In this document: one piece after another, positions 36,724 through 49,234 of the stretch
How positions within the stretch are numbered: position 1 is the stretch's first letter
Layout: each line of letters starts with the position of its first letter
Assembly (NCBI GenBank): GCA_900660155.1
Contig: CABFPE010000346.1
Location: 368,824 to 432,823, forward strand
DNA length: 64,000 nucleotides
Direction: 5' to 3'
Source: Hofstenia miamia
Lineage: Eukaryota; Xenacoelomorpha; Acoela; Hofsteniidae
Position numbers and translations under genes: made by a program
Notes under the pieces: generated by a model
What the model saw: the letters and a program-made list of their open reading frames with translations, nothing else
What the model was told of the DNA's origin: nothing
The model's database searches: none

Positions 36724-38027
36724 CGAGGTGTGATCAAAAAATACGGTGAATGAATTTTTATAGCGGCAACTGCTGATGCTACATCCGTATGCTGTAATTT
36801 GTCCAGTAGCGTGATCAACTGAGACAGGCCGGGACAAGTTGCAATACGTTCGAGCTTGTCAGTCAGCTACCAGAGCCGCTAGAGTGACGTTGAGTTTATC
36901 GTGTCTGTCGCGCAACATGGATTTCGAACAACGCATTAACATTAAGTTTTGTTTTAAGTTGAAAAAGAACGCCAAAGAAGCTCACGAAATGTTAAAATCG
37001 GTGTACAGCGATAATGTGGTAACTCTGAAGACTGTTTACAAGTGGTATGACCGATTTAAAAACGGAAATGAGTCTGTTGAAGACGAGCAGCGTGCGGGAC
37101 GTCCAGTAACCTCAAAAACAGATGAAAATGTGCAAAAAGTGGAAACAACGGTTCGTTCAAACAGGCGAATGACTATTCGAGAACTATCCGAAGACCTTAA
37201 CATCTCGTACGGTTCCGTTCAAAGCATTTTAACTGATGAGTTGCAAATGAGATGAGTGAGTGCGAAATTTGTTCCCAGACTTTTGAGTGATGAACAGAAG
37301 AAAAATCGTGTGTCAGTTTGCACGGAGTTGAAGGATCGTCTTCATGCAGATTCAGAATTCATGGCCAAGATTGTAACTGGAGATGAAAGTTGGCTATGAC
37401 CCTGAGACCAAAATGCATAGTTCTCAATGGAAAACCAGTTCATCTCCTCGCCCTAAAAAAGGCACGTCAGTCAAAATCCAACATCAAGGTCATGCTCATT
37501 ATTTTTTTCGATAGTGAGGGCTTAGTGCGATCTGAGTTCGTTCCAAGGGGAACAACTGTAAACTCTGAATTTTAAAAGGGCGTACTGCAACGTTTGCGAA
37601 ACGACATACGAAGAAAGCGACCACAAAAAAGGGCCAATGGCTTCCTTCTTCATCACGACAACGCGCCGTGTCATACCTCGCTTCTCATTCGCTAGTTTGT
37701 TTTTGCCGGAAAAAGTGTTCTTGTCTGTCCACATCCGAAATACTCACCGGAAGCACCATTCGACTTCTGGCTGTTCCCAAAAATTAAAACTGTGCTTAAA
37801 GGAAAACGTTTTGACACCATTGCTGACATTGAGAGGGCCATGACGGAGCAACTGAAAGCCCTCCCGAAAGACGCCTTCCAGAAATGCTTCCAGTCATGGA
37901 GTCAACGTTGGGATAAGTGCATTGCTAGCCAAGGACAGTACTTTGAAGGAGATTAAATCAAATTCTATGTAAGCTTATTACTTTTTTTAATAAAAAATTA
38001 TTCACCGTATTTTTTGATCACACCTCG
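36724..38027 (+). mobile_element. mariner element, complete ends, inactive transposase
   Basis: A 1304-bp element with terminal inverted repeats of about 28 bp that match perfectly (outer part CGAGGTGTGATC, inner part TACGGTGAAT). It is flanked by TA on both sides (36722-36723, 38028-38029), the mariner target duplication. It encodes one transposase ORF on the + strand (36919-37956), which is broken. Perfect TIRs with a broken gene suggest a fairly recent insertion that arrived already dead or decayed by a few hits. Confidence 0.9.
36919..37956 (+). pseudogene. mariner transposase, broken
   Basis: ATG at 36919 opens MDFEQRINIKFCFKLKKNA; the helix-turn-helix region follows (VYKWYDRFKNG, DEQRAGRP). 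The DDE/D core is present in order: TGDESW (about 37378), HHDNAPCHTS (about 37652) and YSPEAPFDFWLFPKIK (about 37742), where intact mariners read YSPDLAP. The end, SQRWDKCIASQGQYFEGD, is the normal mariner C-terminus, with TAA at 37954-37956. Damage: TGA at 37253-37255; a short deletion after TGDESW with a compensating frame change about 60 bases later; TAA at about 37573, where FYKG is normal; and TAG after LLIR near 37694. It cannot make active enzyme. Confidence 0.9.
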
Positions 38028-38399
38028 TAATTACAAGGAAACTTTGAACAAGCAATTGCGTTTGTTTGAATAATCAGCAATCTCGGAGTCCGCGCAGCAA
38101 TTAACTACTTGGCAATATTATATAAAAATATCTATAGAATTAAACATCCAATCAAATTCGTTTTTAGTGTTAATGTTTTGAATCAGTAATTGAGGTGTTG
38201 ATTATAATCTTCCAGTGATAGAAAACACAATTCCTATTAAACTTAATTGATGAATAAATAAGTGGCCGTGCATCAAAATAGTGCTAGTCTGAACGCAATT
38301 TCATCAAATTGATGTACATCAAAAAGACGCTCGTTTGAACGCTCCCCAATTTTGATAGATTCATCAAAAAAAACAGATATCAAAAAGATTCTCGTCTGA

Positions 38400-38830
38400 A
38401 CTCACCAATAACGAGGAAGAAATTAGACGGATTGAGAAGAAAGTTGAATTCGAAAGCTTAACAGAGAAATCGTCCAGTACTTACAGCAACTCCGAATACG
38501 CAAGTCAATGTACGAATCTCCCACAAGCTCAACTCACTTCACAACAAAACCAAGACGAGGAACGGAATCTGTGCTTGCACCAGACATCGCTTCTACATTA
38601 GACCGCAGTAAAATATCAGATCGGAAAACCAGTTTACAATAGTAGCAACTTTTAAAGCATTGGGAAGAGGCTTAAAAAACTCTTCTGCCATGAAGTTCTA
38701 GAAGGAGATTCTGTATGAAATTCGAAAAATAAAAGCTGCAAAAATAAAATCTAAGTTAATCGAAAAGTTATCAATTCGAAATTTACGAATTCTAAGGGAT
38801 CATCTATTTTCAGAGCATTGGGAGATTGGC
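38400..38830 (+). pseudogene. Decayed repeat-protein fragment (KISDR motif)
   Basis: The + strand translation contains an acidic, Ser/Gln-rich stretch (EEEIRRIEKKVEFESL), then RSKISDRKTS and, in a shifted frame, VATFKALGRGLKNSSAMKF. I recall a recurrent invertebrate repeat family with an SDR-A...A...LG...L motif. Frame breaks show decay. The family name is unknown to me. Confidence 0.3.
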
Positions 38831-41401
38831 AATTAACTTAAAATGTGATTGCAATAGGTATGATACTACCGCAAGAAATTCTGGACTATATAGTAGGGCA
38901 GCAACGTTGCTAGAGAATAAACATTGTCAGAAATTTCTCAATTTTTCTTTCCGGTATCGCATATACTAACATGTTATTAAGGCCATTTTTGGCAAACCAT
39001 TTAGTGAGAGCCAGAGATCGAACATCGAAGTGTTTTCTAACTTTATACAGAGTTGGAATTTCGTTGACAAACACTGTTATTAAACAGCAGATTCGTAGGT
39101 TTTACAGACTTTATTTGTTAAGTGTAGTTTTCTTAAATCATAGGAGGATTTGCTTTCTTTTACAAAACGGGCATTATTGGTGTTTCAGCCACAGCTACTT
39201 GATAATTATAAGGAATATCTCGTATTGACGTTCATGCTTCTCGCTGACCATTCGCATTGAAAATTTAGCTTCCAATTTCCTGGACCATACAATCATGAAA
39301 ATTTGAGAACAAAAATTATTTAGTCACTGACGATGGCTCTATTACCCGATTTCTTGAACGAGACACCCTCTTTGAGAATTGATTACTTTAACCTATTCAA
39401 ATCATTGGTGTACATAAAATTCCCGCTCACATGTAGGTCATCAGCCGATGCAGTACTAAATGGCGTTGTTTTTGTGAAAATCGAGACAATCAAATCGGTT
39501 AATAAAAGCTTTTCTGAATCAGCATAAATAGATATTCGACGTCGTTTAGTATCTCAGTGAATCCATTACACGAAATTTTTCATGTTTTGCATCTTCTGTC
39601 AGTCATTGTATTGCACAGCATAAATTTTTCTCAGAATACTCACAGTAATTAAATTTTCATTATATATGAAATGCACACAATCCAGAGCAGAATGGCAATT
39701 TTTGCTCAGAATTTAGAGTTTTTGCCATAATATATAGGAACATTTATGGCTACATCTAGGTCATCTAGTGTTTGAGAATTTATCAATTTTTAATCCAATA
39801 ACATATAGAATATTTGATATTGTTCATGGAAGATTAGAGCAAATTTTCTACTTCTTCTATGCCACAATATTGTCACAATTTTTGTTATTTATCTTTAATG
39901 ATTTCTTCAAAATCATTTAAAACTCCGATTATTTACAAACTGAAAAAGCTATACAAAATCTGAGAGTACCCTAGCATAGAAGAGAGTCTTTTCTTTATCT
40001 ACATTCTAAAATTCTACTAGATTGCAAACTTTTGTAGGCGCAGCTTTGCGCGAAATCTCTGGTCCAAGCATTAGCAGAACAATAATTCTTTTAGTGCTTG
40101 CATGTGTTATCTATCTAAGAACAAAGTATAAGGTAGTCTTTATAAATTTGATTCACTAAGAATTGGGAATAAGAAGAATGTGAAACCTTCGAAAAAATTG
40201 TTGAAAAACATGTAAAAACGTTTTGTGTCTTTAAAGTAGAACTAGGCAGATTAGGTTAATTATACTAATGCAGTTTTCTAATGTACTGGTTAACAATACT
40301 AATATTATATTTATAGAAAATGTTTCAGAACAAGTTTTCAAACAGAAATGAATAGCAACGTATGCATTAGAAAACTTACTTCTTTATTTCATGTTTCTTC
40401 TAAGACTTCAACTTTCTAAAAGTTGTTGAACCAACCATCTAACAATTAATCATTCGGCCACTAGAATTTTCTTTTTTTTTCGAGATAAGGTTGCTTAAGT
40501 GACATTTAAAATGAAGTCGGGAAGTTGTAATCTAATGACACTTTATGTCTTTGATAGAAATTTGTTATTGACTTGGTTATAGATAATAAACAAATTCTCT
40601 GATATAATATATTAAGTTATCAATGATATGAATATACTTGAAGAGAGCTTAGAAACTCTTTTGAGGAAAAATGAAATTAGAACAGAAAATCTATTGGCAT
40701 TTATTGTATGAAGTGTTTTGCTCTATTACAAGTGGCCTGATGGAACTACAAATCACAATTTTTTGATTTTATTACAAGAAATATTTTGATGTAAGATTTT
40801 CAACTATGTATCATATATATATTTCAATAATCACTTGAAGAATCATTTCACTTATATAAAAATCACTGGGTAAGTATGCCTCATACTTGAAGAACGATGA
40901 ATAAAAATGGTACAAGAATTTACTGCCATTACACATAAAACTGGTAATCTACAATAAATTACTATTGATTTTTAATGTCATTACCTTGTTTTTGAATTTG
41001 TGTTAGAGAATTGTTGCGTACAATTTATTACAAAAATTGAAAACTTATATATTATTATTACTTTTACTATTTTGAGTTTGGTTTTGGGAACTTTTCGGCA
41101 TTTTGTAAAAAAGGTGTAATTTTTTTTATAGAAGCAAAATGTGTGTCATGATGCTATGTAAATATAAGGTTACGAACAAGTCCTACTCTAATGTATACTT
41201 ATACACTTCATGCGCCATTAGGGTATTTAGAAGTATTTGCATTAATAAAAACTTGGGAAAAGAGTAAATTTTAAGACTCTAGTTTTTTATAGTGTTGAAT
41301 AGAGAAGATCAATGCTAAAAATTGTTGTTCTTGTGATAGGCAAGTTTTGAGCTTTAGATCCTTCTTAACTCAAGTACGAGAAATCCAATAAACGCCGCTA
41401 G
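38831..41401. other. AT-rich stretch inside the TUG intron
   Basis: It contains two open frames of 64-85 codons (38971-39228, 39333-39527) of no recognisable family that may continue the repeat remnant to their left. Nothing else was seen. Confidence 0.3.
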
Positions 41402-41972
41402 ATGTCCTGCATTATCTATTGCATATATGTCTGCATTACTGCAATACATGCGATAGAAATGAACCTACAACAGATTTACCCTATAGCATTCAATTTAACT
41501 GTTTTGTTAGTGTCCATCATTCTAATTTACAAATTCGCTACATTAGATCCTACGAAGCAAGGATTTTTCTGCAATGACATGGAAATACGATATCCAGCTG
41601 TTAAAAATGAAACAGTTCCACCTATATTGATGTTTATCCTGCTTTTTGTACCCGCACTCTCAATTATTGTAATTTCTGAAGCCATCACTGCCTTCTTAAC
41701 ACAAACGTCTGCAGCTAAGCGAGCACTAGCCATTCTCAAAGGAGTAATCTGTACAATTATCAATCTGTTCGTTGGAGTTTGCATTGTTACATTTGTCACC
41801 GAAATTATAAAAACCACAGTTGGAGAGCTGCGTCCAAACTTCATAGATGTGTGTAAACCAAATTGGGACAAACTAAACTGCTCATCAGACCCCATGCATT
41901 ATGTTTCCGAACCTTTCTGTACAATAACAGATGAGTTGATCCTGACTGATCTTAGAAAATCATTTCCCTCAG
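41402..41972 (+). CDS. Lipid phosphate phosphatase (PLPP/LPP, PAP2 family), partial: N-terminal exon
   Basis: An open frame from ATG 41402 (a second, more family-like start MNLQQIYP at 41459). Family landmarks in order: first membrane segment, QGFFCNDMEIRYP (LPPs: GVFCND.SI.YP), TVPP before the second segment, then motif C1 GELRPNFIDVCKPNW (K......RPHF.DVC.P.W) with an upstream Lys, LNCSSD, and motif C2 beginning FPSG. LPPs are six-pass membrane enzymes that dephosphorylate phosphatidate, LPA and S1P on the extracytoplasmic side. At the C2 motif the sequence reads TCAG|GTAAAA, a good donor, so I end the exon at 41972 (phase 1). The open frame continuing to 42064 replaces the catalytic His by Lys and is intronic. 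The exon carrying the C2 His and C3 was not found; it may lie in the 42888-43887 gap or beyond. The gene sits in the TUG intron on the opposite strand. Confidence 0.8.
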
Positions 41973-42887
41973 GTAAAATGCTTTATTCACTGGTGCTTAT
42001 GCACTTAATTACTTATTACAAAAATGTCCCAAGAATATATATGAACTGCCCTCACAAAAGTTAACTCTTTTAAATAGAAATATCTTGAACGAAATAGTAG
42101 TGCTTGGCGTTAAACAGTTTATTAATGGAATGATTATATAAATACTAATGCATACGAATTTTTACTAATCACAGCTTTGCAAAAAGTGCCATTTATTATT
42201 AGAAAATCATTAAATCGGATTTTTCATTTGAATAAGGATTTTGAATTTTCATAAACTTTAATGAATATGCATGCACACATGTATGCATCTTGGAATCAAT
42301 TTTGAAAAAGAGTTATATTTTGCGTAAAAATCCATTAGCTTTTCTTCACTCTGATAGATAGCCGGTCATTGCGGCATATCTACCTAATTCTAATAATCCG
42401 TTTAGGCCGTTTTGGACACAGCTTCAACATTACAAACGCATGGAGTTTTCAAAAATTGACATTTATGTTTAATTTATTTCTGTTACGATAAATTTATAAA
42501 CATTTATTCTCTTTGCATGGTTCGTTACAAAAAATTCAATAGATTAAAATGGCATTTAGTTTGGTTTTGGTTGTTTTCGTTTTTTGCTGCTCACTAAGTT
42601 TTTTTCCAATATAAATATATATATATATATGTTCAAAGTTAATTTACTGAGATTCATATAATTATTTGACATTAATACAAAAACGTTTCGACTATATTAT
42701 AGTCATCGTCAGTTAACAATATTTTTGCGGTAATAAGAGTTTACAATATACTACACTTTATAATTTAATGATATTGCATACACTAAAATAATTTAATCTC
42801 ATTCTTGCCTAAATTACATTGTTTATTCATGATGTTTTCTTTGTTATGTTGCTTAATTAATAGAGCCTCACAGATCTTAGTGTGTGC
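41973..42887. other. Likely PLPP intron, AT-rich
   Basis: No PAP2 motif C2/C3 sequence was found here. It contains a TA run at about 42613-42631 and runs into the assembly gap. Confidence 0.4.
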
Positions 42888-43887
42888 NNNNNNNNNNNNN
42901 NNNNNNNNNNNNNNNNNNNNNNNNNNNNNNNNNNNNNNNNNNNNNNNNNNNNNNNNNNNNNNNNNNNNNNNNNNNNNNNNNNNNNNNNNNNNNNNNNNNN
43001 NNNNNNNNNNNNNNNNNNNNNNNNNNNNNNNNNNNNNNNNNNNNNNNNNNNNNNNNNNNNNNNNNNNNNNNNNNNNNNNNNNNNNNNNNNNNNNNNNNNN
43101 NNNNNNNNNNNNNNNNNNNNNNNNNNNNNNNNNNNNNNNNNNNNNNNNNNNNNNNNNNNNNNNNNNNNNNNNNNNNNNNNNNNNNNNNNNNNNNNNNNNN
43201 NNNNNNNNNNNNNNNNNNNNNNNNNNNNNNNNNNNNNNNNNNNNNNNNNNNNNNNNNNNNNNNNNNNNNNNNNNNNNNNNNNNNNNNNNNNNNNNNNNNN
43301 NNNNNNNNNNNNNNNNNNNNNNNNNNNNNNNNNNNNNNNNNNNNNNNNNNNNNNNNNNNNNNNNNNNNNNNNNNNNNNNNNNNNNNNNNNNNNNNNNNNN
43401 NNNNNNNNNNNNNNNNNNNNNNNNNNNNNNNNNNNNNNNNNNNNNNNNNNNNNNNNNNNNNNNNNNNNNNNNNNNNNNNNNNNNNNNNNNNNNNNNNNNN
43501 NNNNNNNNNNNNNNNNNNNNNNNNNNNNNNNNNNNNNNNNNNNNNNNNNNNNNNNNNNNNNNNNNNNNNNNNNNNNNNNNNNNNNNNNNNNNNNNNNNNN
43601 NNNNNNNNNNNNNNNNNNNNNNNNNNNNNNNNNNNNNNNNNNNNNNNNNNNNNNNNNNNNNNNNNNNNNNNNNNNNNNNNNNNNNNNNNNNNNNNNNNNN
43701 NNNNNNNNNNNNNNNNNNNNNNNNNNNNNNNNNNNNNNNNNNNNNNNNNNNNNNNNNNNNNNNNNNNNNNNNNNNNNNNNNNNNNNNNNNNNNNNNNNNN
43801 NNNNNNNNNNNNNNNNNNNNNNNNNNNNNNNNNNNNNNNNNNNNNNNNNNNNNNNNNNNNNNNNNNNNNNNNNNNNNNNNNNNNNNN
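42888..43887. other. Assembly gap, exactly 1000 n
   Basis: 1000 consecutive n, a conventional placeholder length, so the true distance is unknown. Any open frames reported through it are meaningless. Confidence 0.99.
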
Positions 43888-44773
43888 AAGCATATGTAAT
43901 GGGATGCACTTTGAAAATGCTACTTTTAAGGCATTTAAGCTACGATCGCAAAAACTATGTCGTAGATTGCTCTGATATTTTAATACTAGCTAATACTATA
44001 TGATTTATCAATGCTATCAAATTTTCAAGTATCTCTGACATAGGGTTTGTGAGATTTAGCAGCAAATCCCTAGAAATATAGCTTTATATTATATGTAATT
44101 TAGCAATTTTAAGAACTGAGTTTGCCAAGCTTTTATAAATGTGTTAAAATATTGTATTTGCGATATAGAACTATTGAATTCGTACGTGGCAATGTAGAAA
44201 TTTTGAAGATTGGTGAAATTCTGACTGAGCGACAGGGTCCCAAAATAGTTAGGTTCAATAAATTTGCGAAGTTCTTGAAATCTAGAGATTATAGACGTTG
44301 CAAATCTACTAAACATGACTAATATATTGTATGCATTTAAGAATGGGTTCCTCCCCCTCTGTGTCAGAGGGGGTGTGTCAGTAAAACCAACTCGGAATAT
44401 TATTAACAAATCAATTAGTTATAAATTATATGGAATTTTTGTATGATATTTTTGAAGATAATGTAAAAATTTTTAATCTTTGATGAAAATTGTAAACATA
44501 TTTTGAATTATTTGCATTTTATGGTTCGAGCTTTTTGTGCTCAATTCCTATTAACACATTAAAACTTCCGATTTTTTTTGGGGGGACCATCTTTGGATAC
44601 TCATCTCCATGAGTCTTTATTGCATTGACATAGTTTAAATACAAATTGATTCGAGCTGAATAGTTTCATGATAAACTTATTTTTAATTTTGGGATTTTTT
44701 CAATTTTCACTATTTTTAGAGTGATAAATGCCACTGATTAAAATTCGTCATTGTTACATAACACATTCTCTTA
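43888..44773. other. AT-rich, nothing recognised
   Basis: Short open frames only. A small hairpin (CCCCCTCTG...CAGAGGGGG) lies at about 44350-44373. Confidence 0.35.
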
Positions 44774-45712
44774 TTAAAGGGGGTGCCACACGATTAGTCT
44801 TTTTACTATAGTAAAAAACTTTTTTGACTACAGTCAAAAGACTAACCGTGTGGCACCCCCCAAAAAGTGACTTTTGCGGTTTACGATTAGTCAAATTATG
44901 AAATAGAAATTGTTCTATTTGAAAATGACTATAGTCAACTTATTGTAATTTTGAAAGAAAATGGGAATTTCGATTTTAAATAACTGCACTTTCATCTTCA
45001 ATGTCATTAATAAATAAACAATATAATTAAGATCGTGGCGTTAAGATTGGCGCAAACAAACAACTTGTCGAAATTGTTGTAGCGTGTTTTAAACCCAATT
45101 CCATTGCATTGGAGAGAGAGCTGTTTCAAAGGCTAGTTGATTGCGTAGCTATTTTGAATTTTCTATAAAGATTGCAACCTGCTAATTGGGTTAAATGTTT
45201 ACATAATTCTTTACATATGCGGTTGTTTATGAGTGATCAATTAACTATTCAATACACATTCGTGAGCGTAGAATATGAGGCCTATTTAATACATCACCCG
45301 AAATGGTCTCCCGTCACCTACAGTTGAAATGTAATTATAGCGACTCCACTTCCCAATAAACAATTTCAGTGGTAATCACGAGAAGTACACGTGGAGAACA
45401 ACACGAACGTTAGTGGAAATCACGTGGAAGACACTAATTAGTAATTTTTGTACATGTATATCCAATGCAATTTACGCAGAAACCTCTTTTGACTATTAGT
45501 CAAATTTTTTTACTAGAGCTGGGCGCCACCGCGCTGCACCGTCGTAGCCGAGCTTTTCGCACGCCCCGCCGCCGAGAGTTTTGAAACGGCGTGGAAACAT
45601 TCAAGAAATAATGGTTTGAACAACAAAATTTCAAATTGTTCGTAGTACAATTTGATTGAAAATTTGGCTATTTACAATTTTCGATTCAACATTTATATTA
45701 TATAATCCTTAA

Positions 45713-48637
45713 CCTTGTTCTGCCCATTGTACACTATAGTGTACAAACTAATTGTTTGCCTGCAAATGTTGTTCCTTTTAAAAATTTCAGGAAATACGAC
45801 AAAGTTGTACTGCAAATGTCACTCTAATTATTATCAAGTAATAAAGTGGAAGCAAATAGTTTTGCGACATGACCTAATTGATAATCAAAATGTTGCATAT
45901 TCCATTTTGGGTAAATATAATGTTTTTCACAGACTATGCAAATGCAACCTCATGTAGCCTGCTCAGTATATATAACTAAGTAACAGAAAAATTTGTAAGT
46001 AATATTTCAATATTGAATTACAAGATCAGCAAAATTTTAGTTGAATTGGGCATATACATCAAGAACTCAATTTCATTTTAAGTTTGTGCATTATAATGCA
46101 CAGTGGTCGTTTGAATAGTTTGTACATTATAGTGACTTGATGCATATATTTGTTTAAGATGAATGTTGATTACTCAAATTTGTATTGGCGACCCTACAAA
46201 CGCGGTTATGCTATCTGTGTCCAATGGGATAAAGAATTCAATCATCATGAGGAATTTGTGCCAGTTGAAAAGCTCTTACCACTTCAGCCTAATACTGATG
46301 AATTGAAAGGTGGAACTCCTGTAAAAATGCAATGGGGCAAGATATGGTGGACAGGATATATTAAGAAATATCAGGTAATTTATTTTTAACCCTATTTCAA
46401 ATGATCATGATCAGTTTTTATATTTACATTGTGATTCATAGCTGTTAATTTAGGAGTCTCAAGTTATGGACCAACAAATTGAAGCATATTCATCTACTTC
46501 CCAAAGTCCATTGAGAGGAACTTATAGCTGTTCAGAAAATAATCATTCAGAAGATAAGAAATCACCTGAAACAGTAAAAAATATAATTTAAATACAAATG
46601 AGTTATACGTATTTAGGATATTGAAGTCTCAGATGATCACCCCTCATCATCCGTTTACAACCTGCGAGAACGACGTTCAGTAATAAGTTGCTATGACAAT
46701 TTCTCAGATGAATTTGACAGAAATTCTGAACAGGATACATCGAGCAATGAAGAGCAATTGGCATCGAGCTTAACGATGAAGTTTCTTCACCATCTGAAAA
46801 TGAAGCTGATGATAAAGAAAACATACGATGGCGAAGGCGCATCCAAGTTTTTCCAAAGTTGGATTGCACATATGTTCGAGAGAAAGCATCAGAAACTCGA
46901 ACACCATTACAATATTATTTGGACTATTTTTCAAATGAGTTCTTACAAACAATATGTGATTTTTCGAACATATATGAAAGAGAAAAAAGACCAAATTCTA
47001 CATTTACAATTTCTATAAGTGATTTAAAGTTGTTTCTTGGAACGACAATATGGATGTCACTTATTAAACTACCTGATACTAGGTTTTATTGGAACACATA
47101 TATTCGAGTTCACCAAGTGGCAGATCACATTACTCGAAATAAATGGGAAAAAATAAAAGGAATGCTACATTTTTGCGAAAATTCCAAACTTCACGAAGAA
47201 TCCTCAAAAACACGAAAATTTAATTTGCTTTTCAGAGAATTTAATCGTGTTGCAAATCAAATTTCGTACAAGGAACATCTCAGCATAGATGAACAAATAG
47301 TTCCTTATAAGGGAGTGAAATCTGGAGGATTGCGACAATATAATCCCCACAAGCCCAAAAAATGGGGATATAAGTTATTTCTCATGTGTGAAGAAGGTGG
47401 TCTCATCCATAACATAGAGTTCTATGCTGGACAACAAGATTGGCATAACGTAGAATTGGAGAATATTCACATAGGAAAGTCAGGGCAAGTTGTTATTCGC
47501 CAATGTCAGAAAATACCTTCAGGTTTCAATTTCAAAGTTGCTTTTGATAACTGGTTTAACTCTCCTGAGCTTATGATATACTTAGCCAATAAATTAAATA
47601 TTTACTGTATAGGCACAGTTCGCATCAATAGATGTAAAGGTTTGACATTTTCAACAGATAAAGAGATGAAAGAGCGTGGAAGAGGATCATGTGATGAACG
47701 ACAATGTGAAGAAAAGGGTGTTTTGCTAAATGCAATAAAATGGTTTGACAGAAAACCTGTTTATGTTACCAGTACATTTGTTGGTCGTTATCCAATTGAT
47801 AAAGCAAAACGTTTTGATCGCAGTCAAAAGGAACAGGTTGAAATTGATTGCCCAAAAATAATAAAGACATACAATGCAACAATGGGGTTCGTTGATGAAA
47901 TAAATCGTTATGTATCACTATACCGAACTACGGCACATTGTAATAAACGCCACTACATCAAACTTTTCTTTCATTACAATGATCTTGCTTGTGTTAACAG
48001 TTGGTTGTTATATCGGAGAGACTGTGAAGATATCAATATGGTGCCAAAATACTCTTTGTATGAATTCAAATGTTACATTGCAGAGGCCCTGTCAAAAATA
48101 GAGCCCTCAGCAATAAAAGGTAGAAGGTCTCTACAAGATGATGAAAGACATATGAAAAGAAAACGTGGAGGACCTTCCATTCAATTTCCTGTCTAAGATA
48201 TACGATTAGATGGTCACGATCACTGGCCTGAAGCAGTACAACAGATCGGTCGATGTAAGAATCAGCTATGTGGCTCTAGAACATATTTCAAGTGTGTAAA
48301 GTGCAATGTTCACATTTGTATTTCAAAAAGTCATAATTGTTTCATGGCCTTTCATAATGTGCAATCATCATATACTTAGTTATGATAATCAAATGTAAAT
48401 AAACTATCGCAATAATAAAGATTGTTGACTTACATTTGCTTTTTGAAGTTTGTGCATTATATTGTACAAACTTCTTAACTGCCCAATGAACACTATAATG
48501 TACAAACTCAGTGCGAGCAAAATAATTAGAAATTTGATTAATTAAAAAAATTATTTTCTAAATTTTACTAAATAGGTATCTATGAAAAAACAAGATTTCG
48601 AAAAAAAATAATTTAAGATGCCCTGGGCAGAACAAAG
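45713..48637 (+). mobile_element. piggyBac element (2.9 kb) with TTAA duplication and palindromic subterminal repeats
   Basis: TTAA at 45709-45712 and 48638-48641. The ends CCTTGTTCTGCCC and, reversed, CTTTGTTCTGCCC differ by one base. Five copies of a GTTTGT-type palindrome lie near the ends: GTACACTATAGTGTAC (45729-45744) and GTGCATTATAATGCAC (46086-46101) are perfect 16-bp palindromes; imperfect ones are at about 46122, 48452 and 48488. It encodes a transposase in three exons. It is inserted in the hAT element, so it is the youngest layer of the nest. Confidence 0.9.
46159..48379 (+). pseudogene. piggyBac transposase, multi-exon, one frameshift and one stop
   Basis: Exon 1 46159-46374 (MNVDYSNLYW..., with FVPVEKLLPL and WGKIWWTGYIKKYQ) ends at donor CAG|GTAATT. 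Exon 2 46454-46573 and exon 3 from 46617 are Ser/Glu-rich. All junctions are phase 0. Exon 3 shifts frame near 46751-46800 and then continues as the DDE_Tnp_1_7 core to 48196. Catalytic aspartates are in LSIDEQIVPYKG, FKVAFDNWF and YNATMGFVDEINRY. TAA at 48194-48196 falls before the C-terminal Cys-rich zinc domain, which follows in the same frame to 48379 (GRCKNQLCGS, YFKCVKCNVHIC, SHNCF). Except for these two lesions the protein looks complete. The N-terminal segment with the WW-rich motif is not usual for insect piggyBac and may be an acquired chromatin- or DNA-binding module. Confidence 0.85.
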
Positions 48638-48689
48638 TTAATGACATTTGGTTATGAGTTATGCTATTGGCTTGGGCTAATCTCAAAGA

Positions 48690-49234
48690 AATTTTAATGT
48701 TCTAGAAGGACAACGTTACGCTACAATAAATCTGGCTACGCTCTATTGAGAAGAGTTTTATGCTAATCTGAAAAAGCTCAAAAGATCATGCCATGATAGC
48801 TGCAATGAAAAGCACAATGCTTCAAAAGTGGGATGACAGATTTCCATCACTCTTCTTGCATTACGCAGCTACATTTCTTGATCCAAGCATGCGAAGTCTC
48901 AGTTCGTTGCAAGACTTTTTGACATCCACATATACCAGTCCTTCCATCTTTTTACGCAGTGCTGCCAATTATTTGGAGCTTACCTTGGATATTGATATTG
49001 GCATTTTAAATCCACCTGTTGCTGGGCCTTCATCGGCAACAATTTCCAAGGCTGGCGATGTTGGCTAGAGCTGTCTTCTGTATCCCAGCAACAGCTGCTG
49101 CATCTGAAAGAGTTTGGTCGGCAGCAGGTCTTAGTATCACTAGCAGACGCTCCTCGTTATCTCCGACAGCCTTTAAATACTCTTTGTTCATCCACGAAAA
49201 CTACAATTTTATTAAAACCTTGTATTCGCTTTAA
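48690..49234 (+). pseudogene. hAT transposase C-terminal fragment, frameshifted
   Basis: The + strand encodes LEGQRYATINLATLY, then (48793 on) MLQKWDDRFPSLFLHYAATFLDPSMRSL. After a frame change near 49010-49030 comes LHRQQFPRLAMLARAVFCIPATAAASERVWSAAG with the following RRSSLSP, the hAT C-terminal dimerisation domain. An in-frame stop after ATLY and the frameshift make it non-functional. The N-terminal half, with the BED finger and first catalytic residues, is absent. Confidence 0.75.

Noticed and set aside
41527-41895. 122-codon - strand frame
   Set aside because: Antisense shadow of the PLPP exon, whose + strand frame carries clear PAP2 motifs.
42805-44003. Very long open frames of 338-373 codons on both strands
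   Set aside because: They run through 1000 n and consist almost wholly of X; there is no sequence evidence.
46603-46994. 88- and 74-codon - strand frames at the piggyBac N-terminus
   Set aside because: They are shadows of the + strand transposase exons and show no recognisable protein.
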